From Mytilus trossulus (lineage: Eukaryota; Mollusca; Bivalvia; Mytilida; Mytilidae): a DNA stretch of 64,000 bases. The notes below the pieces were generated by a model, which worked only from the letters and a program-made list of their open reading frames with translations, ran no database searches and was not told where the DNA came from. Below are positions 23,496-31,960 of this stretch, in pieces. Location of the stretch: positions 25,829,930 to 25,893,929 of the forward strand of contig NC_086376.1 in assembly GCF_036588685.1 (NCBI RefSeq). Reading direction: 5' to 3'. Both the position numbers and the translations under genes were made by a program. Position 1 is the stretch's first letter. Every line of letters starts with the position of its first letter.

Positions 23496-23690
23496 CCATT
23501 TTTAAGCAATATGTTGTACAGGTAATATTAATATAACATGTATGAGGTACTTTTGTACATTTTATAACTTGTATTTTTGCATTATACAAGTTATAACATG
23601 TACAACACTTTTGTACATGTTATATAACCTGTACAAAATCGCAACTTGTACACGACATATACAGGTCTTGTGATCACGCTTTGCGAAGCA
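23493..23690 (-). mobile_element. MITE, inverted copy of 17020-17212
   Basis: Same GTACAAGTTATAACATGTAC palindromes in the reverse order, beginning with TTAAAACCATTTTTAAGCAA. Confidence 0.6.
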
Positions 23691-24151
23691 TGATGGTCAC
23701 TGGTTCTGTATTTCAATCAGATTAATCATTCAGAAAATAATTATGTCTCTGTATTTTTTAATTTTTTTTAATTTATATTTTGTGTACATATATAAATCGT
23801 TTCAGTTTAATCAGGGACTTTCTTTACTATACTTTACTTATATCAGGAATCTTTATTGTCATATTTAAAACAAATCAAAAACCTGTTTGTTACAAAACAA
23901 AACAAAAACACAAAAAAAACACAAAATCCAAAAAACAAAGTTACATACTGACACTCATATATAAATATATATATAAGAGGAAAATAACGGAACAACGGAA
24001 ACATTGAACTGTTAAAAAAATAAAACACCAAAAAACATAGAAACGGACTATTTGTTAATAACTGCCATACTCCTATCTTGGTACAGGACATCATGTTTAG
24101 GGAAAAAAATGGGTTGAACCTGTTTTATGCCGGTCTAATCAAATCTCACGC

Positions 24152-25569
24152 TTAAGGGGGTTCGCGGGTCTAAATCATTTATATAGGATTTCTCTATATT
24201 TTTCTATAAATAAACTTTATCTTATAGTTAATAGAAAAATAAAATAAAAAAGTGGGGTCACCGTTCATTTGCGCTCACAATCTGCCTTCGAAAGAAGCAT
24301 ACATTTTTGTAAAAGTGGGTTTTTTCTGTTGAAGTAATAGGAGAAATAAAGTTGATATCGAAATAAAAAAAGAAATTTATTACAGAAATCGCTCAAATTT
24401 TACAATAATTTATTTAAGTACAGCTTATATGGAAATTATATTAAAAAATATAGGTCACCGATGAGTTGAAAAAGATATTTCAATTTTAAAGCCAAAAAAA
24501 GGCATTTTTCCACCAAAGGGAGATAATTTGGAACTTTTTCAATGATGAATACATTTTAAAAGTCATCTGGGGCCAACATGAATTGATTGCTTTGAATGAT
24601 TTTTGTACCATATGATAAAGTTACAACTACAAGAGGAAACAAATAAAATTTGTAATGAAAAACAAATGTTTAATTTTTTTCTGAAATTTTTATACCCTCG
24701 AGCCTCCGGAAAAAACGTACGGTGACCTTATCTTTTCTTTTGATATTATCAAAGCATTGTTTGAAAGCTATATTTTCCTAATTTATTTAACAATTCTATC
24801 ATTTCGTTTAGTTTCTATTCACAAAATGGTGTTTTTTCCTGTATAATCCATACAAAATGTGTCATTTTGTCATGACCCGTAGCTTGAAAAAATGCACGGT
24901 GACCTATCATTTTTATAATATTTTTTAACATGTATCAATAGATACTACATTTTGGCAAAGTATGAACAAATTCTATCATGCTTTTTATTTTAGACTCCCA
25001 TACCACCTTAAGGAGGCTCGAGGGTATAAAAATTTCAGAAAAAAATTAAACATTTGTTTTTCATTACAAATTTTATTTGTTACCTTTTGTAGTTGTTACT
25101 TTATCATATGGTACAAAAATCATTCAAAACAATCAATTCGTGTTGGCCCCAGATGACCTTTAAAATGTATACATCTTTGAAAAAGTTCCAAATTATCTCC
25201 CTTTGGTGAAAAAATGCCACTTTTTGGCTTTCAAATTGAAATATTTTTTTCAACTCATCGGTGACCTATATTTTTTAATATAATTTCCATATAAGCTGTA
25301 CTAAAACTAAATTATTGTAAAATTTGAGCGATTTCTGTAATAAATTTCTTTTTTTATTTCGATATTAACTTTATTTCTCCTATTACTTCAACAGAATAAA
25401 AACACTTTTACCAAAATGTTTGCTTCTTTCGAAGGCAGATTGTGAGCGCAAATGAACGGTGACCCCACTTTTTTTATTTTATTTTTCTATTAACTTTAAG
25501 ATAAAGTTCATTTATAGAAAAATATAGAGAAATCCTATATAAATGATTTAGACCCGCGAACCCCCTTAA
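24152..25569. mobile_element. large fold-back element flanked by TTAA
   Basis: Inverted arms of about 560 bp: the left starts TTAAGGGGGTTCGCGGGTC at 24152, the right ends GACCCGCGAACCCCCTTAA at 25569. They surround a roughly 290-bp centre. Arms share TCACCGTTCATTTGCGCTCA and its complement. The centre (about 24716-25011) is half of the MITE family seen whole at 62804-63395, including its TTAA-adjacent end CATACCACC. No coding capacity. TTAA at both ends suggests piggyBac-type mobilisation. Confidence 0.8.
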
Positions 25570-25705
25570 ATAGCAACTGAATGTAAAAAGTATCGCTAAA
25601 TTGACAATACGTGACAGGAATAGCTGAAATTATACCCACGGAAGAGCTCTCGACAATTGACTGCAAAAGACAATAGAAAAGAGAAATCAAAAAGCCATAA
25701 AAATG

Positions 25706-25865
25706 CAAAAAAAACAACAACTAAAGGCTATGCTTCAAGTCTTGACAATATACCTGCAGAAGCACTGAAAGCAGACATTCAAACAACGACTCAAAAGTTA
25801 TATGAACTGTTTGAAAAAATCTGTAAAAAGGAGAGGTCCCTCTAGATTTTAGATTCCAAAGAGGT
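25706..25865 (+). pseudogene. decayed RTE-like LINE reverse transcriptase, fragment 1
   Basis: It reads SSLDNIPAEALKADIQTTT, TQKLYELFEKI and, after a small break, EVPLDFR. This is the start of a non-LTR reverse transcriptase of the type with GLDNIPAE..K.. and PLDW. Frameshifts and stops make it a relic. The next fragment resumes at 26263 after an inserted element. Confidence 0.8.
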
Positions 25866-26262
25866 GAATCTATGATGAGTTTATTTGCAACTCGACTGAG
25901 TCGATGCCACTGCTGGTGTTGATTTTCCCCGAGGGTATCACCAGTCCAGTAGTCAGCACTGCTGTGTTGACTTTAGTTATCATTGATATGTTCATAATTA
26001 TAAATTAACTGTTAACAAAACTTTGAAATTTTGAAGAACTAAGGCCGGTTTCTCTACCTCAGCCAGGAATAGATTACCTTTAATAGCTGTATTTGGCAAA
26101 ACTTTTAGGAATTTTTGGTCCTCAATGCTCTTCAACTTTGTATTTTATTTGGCCCTATAAACATTTTTGATTCGAGCGTCACTGATGGGTCTTTTAAAGA
26201 GAAACGCGCGTCTGGCGTAAATATAAAATTTAAATCCTGGTATATATGATGTGAGTTTATTA
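25866..26262 (+). mobile_element. hammerhead-bearing repeat inserted in the LINE
   Basis: The insertion separates LINE codons (EVPLDFR before, DNYKERMLLSVPGKV after). Its two ends carry a similar TATGATG(TG)AGTTTATT phrase, as expected if the unit is one circularly permuted monomer plus overlap. It includes GGGTATCACCAGTCCAGTAG and a hammerhead-like motif at 26176-26218. I recall the family as abundant in mussels. Confidence 0.6.
26176..26218 (+). ncRNA. degenerate hammerhead ribozyme motif
   Basis: Stem I: GCGTCA (26176-26181) pairs with TGGCGT (26213-26218), six pairs counting G-U. The catalytic-core strand is CTGATGG (consensus CUGANGA, last A changed). Stem II is TCTT/AAGA (26190-26200). 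Then come GAAA (26201-26204), a self-complementary CGCGCG as a minimal stem III, and UC before the predicted cleavage point. All parts are in type I order. The A-to-G change and the unpaired G26189 suggest this copy is inactive. Confidence 0.55.
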
Positions 26263-26432
26263 CTAAGCATTTGTGACAACTATAAAGAAAGAATGCTACT
26301 ATCAGTTCCAGGGAAAGTTTTAGACAGAGTTATGTAAAATCAACCTAAAAAATTAAAAGTAATAGACATTAAGCCTCTTGACAACCTAGCTGTATTTAGA
26401 CAGAACAGATCATGTACAGACCAATTAGCAAC
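26263..26432 (+). pseudogene. decayed RTE-like LINE, fragment 2
   Basis: It reads DNYKERMLLSVPGKVLDRVM, a stop, then DNLAVFRQNRSCTDQLAT. These match the reverse-transcriptase segments NNYRGITLLSVPGKV and GFR.GRSCTDQI of RTE-type LINEs. Confidence 0.75.
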
Positions 26433-26545
26433 TTAATGAATCTACCTCGTGGTTGTTTTTTTCGGGTCGATATATAATGTTCATAGTAATTTTGTTTTCT
26501 TTGCGTACTGGTCTCTAGATATGATCTCCTTTTTTTTTTTTTTTT

Positions 26546-27795
26546 AGCTCACCTGGTATTAAGGGCCAAGTGAGCTCTTCTCATCACTTGACGTCCGTCA
26601 TCTAACGTCGTCTGTCGTCGTCCGTCTTCGTCCGTCGTCCGTCGTACAACATAGCTTGTCATCGTCCGTCTTCTTCCGTCGTCGTCTGTCGTCGTCCGTC
26701 TTCGTCCGTAGTCCGTCGTCCAACATAGCTTGTCATCGTCCGTCTTCGTCTGTCGTCATCCGTCTTCGTCCGTCGTCGTTAACTTTTACAAAAAATTCTC
26801 CTCCGAAACTGCTGGGGCCAAATCAACCTTTCTTGGACACAATCATCATTGGGGTATTTAGTTTAAGAAAATGTGTCCGGTGACCCGGCCAACCAACCAA
26901 GATGGCCGCCATGGCTAAAAATAGAACATATGCTCCGTGTTGAAGGCCATACATTGACATATAATGGTTTACTTTTTTTTAATTGTTATTTGGATGGAGA
27001 GTTGTCTCATTGACACTCACACCACATCTTCCTATATCTATAGGGGTAAAATGTAGATTTATTGCCCTTTTGGGTAAAATTTTAACAATATTTCGTAATC
27101 TTTGTAATCTTTTACGAAAATATTTTCCTCTGAAACTGCTTAAACAAATTTAACCAAACTTGTCCACAATCATCATTAGGGTATCTAGTTTTAAAATTGT
27201 GCCCGATGACCCCGCCTGCGAACCAGGATGTCCGACATGGCTAAAAATAGTACATGGGTAAAATGCAGTTTTTGATTCATATCTCTGAAGCATATCTTAC
27301 AGGATAGAATTGTTCATTAGGTAAAGATCTATCTGCCCTGAAATGTTAAGACCATTCAGGCAACCTGTTGTTGGTTTGATGCTCCTGAATTTGTTATTTT
27401 AAGAAAATTTTGCAGCTTTTGGTTTATATTATCTTGAATATTGTTATAGCCATGATAGAGATAAACTATAAACAGCAATAATGTACAGCAAAGGAAGACC
27501 TAAAATAAGTCAAATGACCAAAATGGTCAGTTGACATTTAAGGAGCTATTGTCCTTTATAGTCAATTTTTAACTATTTTCATAAATGTTGTTAATTTTCA
27601 CAAAATATTTTCCTCTGACACTACTGGGATAAGTTCATTATAGATAGAGATAATTGTAAGTAGCAAGAATGTTCAGTAAAGAAAGATCGTTAAACACATC
27701 ACCATCACCAAAACACAATTTTGTCATGAATCCATCGGTGTCCGTACTTTAATATGCACATAGGTAAGTGACACAGGATCTTTAGAGCCTCTAGT
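26546..27795 (+). mobile_element. AGCTCACC...GAGCCTCTAGT element inserted in the LINE
   Basis: It begins AGCTCACCTGGTATTAAGGG and has an expanded GTCCGTC(T/G)TC tract. It ends TTTAGAGCCTCTAGTT at 27795, where LINE-like sequence resumes. It is itself interrupted at about 26931-27045 by a fragment of the GGAGAGTTGTCTCATTG repeat. Confidence 0.75.
26931..27045 (+). mobile_element. repeat fragment nested in the element above
   Basis: GCTCCGTGTTGAAGGCCATA to CACACCACATCTTCC, the same family as 57420-57530. Confidence 0.65.
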
Positions 27796-28078
27796 TCCAT
27801 TATCATAGCGACAGAACTTGGTAAAGTTACCAGTATACATCAACATGATAGGGCAAATTTTGAATTTCGAAAAAAAGACTTTGATATAACAAGTGGGTAA
27901 GACAAGGCTGCCTCCTTTCATCAATAGTTTTCATCAAGGTGGTTGGCTGGATTGTAAAGCAACAGACGTCAGAAGAAACAGTATTCGATCATGTTCATCC
28001 AGTTTAGTGGCGTAGACTTTACGATGACATTGATTTGCTGTCCTACAACCATCAACAAAGCAGGACAGACAAGCTGTT
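27796..28078 (+). pseudogene. decayed RTE-like LINE, fragment 3
   Basis: It contains VRQGCLL-like (GGGTAAGACAAGGCTGCCTC) and LYDDIDLLSYNHQQ, the degenerate equivalents of the GVRQGC and (F/Y)ADDIALLS reverse-transcriptase motifs. Confidence 0.7.
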
Positions 28079-28150
28079 AATTCTTGTGTCATTTGGTCTC
28101 TTGTGGAGTAATCTCATGCATTGACAATCATACCATATCTTTATTTTTTT
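28079..28150 (+). mobile_element. short repeat fragment inside the LINE
   Basis: GTGTCATTTGGTCTCTTGTG to ACCATATCTTTATTT, a tail of the 55930-56280 family, splits the LINE between SRTD and GRAVETGL. Confidence 0.65.
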
Positions 28151-28520
28151 AGCACAGTTTGAAGGGAGAGCTGTAGAAACAGGCCTATCTATCAATCACA
28201 AAAAGACCAAAGCTTTAAAGGCAAACACAGGTTCCCTAGCAAGTCTAATGGCTAACACCCTAGCTTTAGAAGAAGAGGATTACTTTACAAACCTTGGCTG
28301 CATAGTGGATAATCTTGGCGGCTCAGATAAAGATTTTAAAATCAGATTTGACAAAGCTAGCATTTAATGAGGGGACCAATTTGGAAAGCAGGAAAATAAT
28401 TCTAAACAAAAGTACACTTGTTCTGCTCGAATGTAAAAAAATGTGCTCTCATATGAAGCTGAGACTTGGAAAGCAACGCAAAACCTGCTTTAAAAACATC
28501 AAGAAATGTACAGTCGAAAT
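28151..28520 (+). pseudogene. decayed RTE-like LINE, fragment 4
   Basis: It reads GRAVETGLSINHKKTKALKA, YFTNLGCIVDNLGGSDKDFK and, after a frameshift, SYEAETWKATQN. These match the GL.IN.KKTK, LGSIV...GG...DI and LLYGAETW segments at the C-terminal side of RTE-type reverse transcriptases. Confidence 0.8.
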
Positions 28521-29194
28521 AGACAAAGATTTGTACAAAAAAAGAGGGACCAAAGATACCAAAGGGACAGTCAAACTCGTAAATCTAAAACAAACTGACA
28601 ACGCCATGGCTAAAAATGAAAAAGACAAACAGAACTAGATGCTCCGCAGGGCGCAGCTTTATACGACCGCAGAGGTTGAACCCTGAACGGTTGGGACAAG
28701 TATGGACACAACATTCAAGCTGGATTCAGCTCTAAATTTGGATTGTGATTAAATAGTTGACACAGCATAGGTTTCTGACACAGAATGAATGTGTTCTAAT
28801 GAACTTAAAATTTTTTTTGGCCTTTGAACAATTCACTATGTTGTTGAATATTTATCCTCTCAAAAAAAAGTTTGAAGAAATTTTCTTTTTATTTATGAAA
28901 TCTGAAATGAAAAAAATTGACCCCCCAATTTTTTTTTCACATCCCCCTTTCCCTTATTTCAAAACTGATCTCAATTCAAATTTCTAATGAAGTTTGCAAC
29001 AATAACTACTCATTTAAATACATCATAAAATATCAAAATGTAAAAAAAGTGCTTGTTATCACTGAATGGTAAAGATTGTTTTAATCTATCAGTTGGTAGT
29101 AAAAGTGAATATACATTGTATATTGTATAAAAAATGATTTAAGTTGATTCAACTACTATTATGGACGAAGAAAGATAACTCCAATTGAAATCCA

Positions 29195-29395
29195 ATTGGA
29201 ATTTCTTGCTATTGCACAATATTGATCAATTAGATATTTCTTGCTATTGTGCAATACTGTGCAATTGAAAATATTTGCTATTGCACAATACTGTGCAATT
29301 GAAGATTTCTTGCTATTGCACAATACTGTGCAATTGAAGATTTCTTGCTATTGCTGAATACTGTGCAATTGAAAATTTCTTGCTATTGCACAATA
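29195..29395. repeat. about 34-57-bp tandem repeat, TTGCTATTGCACAATACTGT
   Basis: Four to five copies of the phrase TTGCTATTGCACAATACTGT followed by GCAATTGAA. Confidence 0.75.
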
Positions 29396-29410
29396 CTTAA
29401 TATAATAATT

Positions 29411-29935
29411 TTGGATCCTGATTTGGACCAACTTGAAAACTGGGCCCATAATCAAAAATCTAAGTACATGTTTAGATTCAGCATATCAAAGAGGCCCAAT
29501 AATTCAATTTTTGTTAAAATCAAACTTAGTTTAATTTGGACCATTTGGACTTTAATGTAGACCAATTTTAAAACGGGACCAAAAATTAAGAATCTACATA
29601 CACAGTTAGATTTGGCATATCAAAGAACCCCAATTATTCAATTTTTGATGAAATCAAACAAAGTTTGATTTTGGACCCTGATTTGGACCAACTTGAAAAC
29701 TGGACTAATAATAAAAAATCTAAGTACATTTTTAGATTCAGCATATCAAAGAACCCCAAGGATTCAATTTTTGTTATAATCAAACTAAGTTTAATTTTGG
29801 ACCCTTTGGACCGTAATGTAGACCAATTTGAAAACGGGACCAAAAAATTAAGAATCTACATACACAGTTAGATTCGGCATATCAAAGAACCCCAATTATT
29901 CAATTTTTGATGAAATCAAACAAAGTTTAATTTTG
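29411..29935. repeat. 260-bp tandem duplication
   Basis: TTTGGA(T/C)CCTGATTTGGACC recurs at about 29410 and 29670. The two units align throughout with scattered substitutions. Confidence 0.75.
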
Positions 29936-29939
29936 GACC

Positions 29940-30540
29940 CTTTGGGCCCTTCATTCCTAAACTGTTAGGACCAAAACTCCCAAAATCAATACCAACCTTC
30001 CTTTTAAGGTCATAAACCTTGTGTTTAAATTTCATAGATTTCTATTTACTTATACTAAAGTTATGGTGCAAAAACCAAGAAAAATGCTTATTTGGGTCCC
30101 TTTTTGGCCCCTAATTCCTAAACTGTTGGGACCTAAACTCCCAAAATCAATACCAACTTTCCTTTTGTGGTCATAAACATTGTGTTTAAATTTCATTGAT
30201 TTCTATTTACTTAAACTAAAGTTATTGTGCGAAAACTAAGAATAATGCTTATTTGGGCACTTTTTTGGCCCCTAATTCCTAAACTGTTGGAACCAAAACT
30301 CCCAAAAGCAATCCCAACCTTTCTTCTGTGGTCACAAACCTTGTGTCAAAATTTCATAGATTTCTACTAAGTTAAACTAAAGTTATAGTGCGAAAACCAA
30401 GAAAATGCTTATTTGGGCCCTTTTTGGCCCCTAATTCCTAAAATGTTGGGACCAAAACTCCCAAAATCAATCCCAACCTTCCTTTTGTGGTAATAAACCT
30501 TGTGTTAAATTTTCATAGATTTCTATTCACTTTTACTCAA
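29940..30540. repeat. 161-bp tandem repeat, about four units
   Basis: ATTCCTAAACTGTT(A/G)GGACC starts at about 29953, 30114, 30275 and 30434. Confidence 0.8.
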
Positions 30541-30689
30541 CTAAAAGTATTCGGACGACGACGACGACGACGCCAACGTGATAGCAATATACGACGAAAT
30601 TTTTTTCAAATTTTGCGGTCGTATAAAAACAATAGTACACATGACACAACATAGAAAACTAAAGAATAAACAACACGAACCCAAGCCAA

Positions 30690-31860
30690 GTTGCATGATC
30701 TCTTAACTTTAAAATTTACCATGAATGCATGAAATACTGTCAAGGTCAGGTGAATCTTGTCTGGTGGACATGGAACTTTGAAAGGTTCTTTTATATATGT
30801 ATCTTGCATTAATGGTGGGTTTCAGATATGTGGCACATTTCAAGCCTATGATAAATATGAAATCATGCCATGCATTCCAAATCTATGACAAGATTGTTAA
30901 GAATCGTAATCTTTATCATATTTTATCTAAGGCAGATTTTATAGTTTCGAAATATATATGGCAGATTTTCAGCAAATTATGGTGAAGACTAGTCAGAACA
31001 TATCTGACCAATTACTTGTTTTAAATAAGTGGCTTTCTCAAGACATTTAACTTGCTCTAATATTACAGATATTCAGCATGAATATAGCTATCAAGATTGC
31101 ACACACCGAAATGTCTTGCCTTCCATATACTGACCACTGATTTTATGTTGATAGGGCTGTCCTAAATATAAAGCTGTACTACAACTATCACATAAACTAA
31201 ACATGATCCAAGAAAATGAGATCAAGGTAAGAAAATTAAACTAGAAATACATGTTCACCTTACAAGCATTCCATACACCAAATATACTTAACTTTTTTCT
31301 ATAGTACTAGAACAACAGACCAAAAAGCTAAAAACTAAACATTGAGCAATGAACCTTAATAAATTATGTCACGGTCAAATAAAACATGCCAGACAAGTAA
31401 ATCATAAAACATTTTCTCACACCAAAAATAGATGACCTATTGCATACAGTATCAGCCAGAAAACAAGACCAAAACTTACTTTAACCACTGAACCATCAAA
31501 ATGAGATCAAGGTTAGATGACACCCACCAGTTGGACTGATTCACCTTACAATCATTCCATACATCAAATATAGTAGATTTATTGCTTAAAGTGTCACTGT
31601 GTGAGGTACTTGACCCCAAAAACTTTACCTGATTCACTGATCCTGAAATGAGGTCAAAGTCAAGTGAAAAACCCTTTAATGGGCATGAGAAACTTGTAAG
31701 GTACGCACATACCAAAAATAAATATCCTATTACTCATAATAAGAGTAAAACTGATATTCACCAAGCCTAACACTTTGGGTATTTAATTGTGTGATTTTGT
31801 TAGTCTTCATACAAGCCTTTAGAAATAGGTACTTTGTTGAACATTGAAATTTGTCGTCTT
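30690..31860. repeat. old interspersed repeat, no gene
   Basis: Stretches such as GAACCATCAAAATGAGATCA, CAATCATTCCATACA and AAGGTACGCACATACCAAA recur in altered form within the segment. I recall them as a common mussel repeat. No coding potential. Confidence 0.45.
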
Positions 31861-31865
31861 GAATA

Positions 31866-31960
31866 CACACATATTCCAGGAAAATTTATATCAAATGAAT
31901 AACAATGATCATGTTGAATTAAAAGAATTTGAAGACTTTCAGAAAATAAAGGCAATATTC
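31866..31960 (+). repeat. 95-bp target-site duplication, 5' copy
   Basis: Identical by eye to 34325-34419 (starts CACACATATTCC, ends AAGGCAATATTC). These are the only copies seen in the window and they exactly bracket the LINE. Confidence 0.9.

Larger units (their letters stand above)
28635..30626 (+). mobile_element. 2-kb insertion element with TTATACGACCGCA ends
   Basis: Subterminal inverted repeats TTATACGACCGCA (28659-28671) and TGCGGTCGTATAA (30614-30626). There is no coding capacity; the interior is built of tandem repeats (three different periods, annotated separately) and a GACGACGAC tract near the 3' end. Insertion into another repeat gives well-defined borders. Confidence 0.75.
28530..30680 (+). 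mobile_element. GGGACAGTCAAACTCGT repeat, split by an insertion
   Basis: The left part ends GACAAACAGAA at about 28633; the right part resumes ACAATAGTACACATGACACA at about 30627. Joined, they match the uninterrupted minus-strand copy at 23275-23495. Confidence 0.75.

Noticed and set aside
26656..26883. Serine/arginine-rich ORF
   Set aside because: Translation of a GTCCGTC simple tract at the start of an AGCTCACC element.
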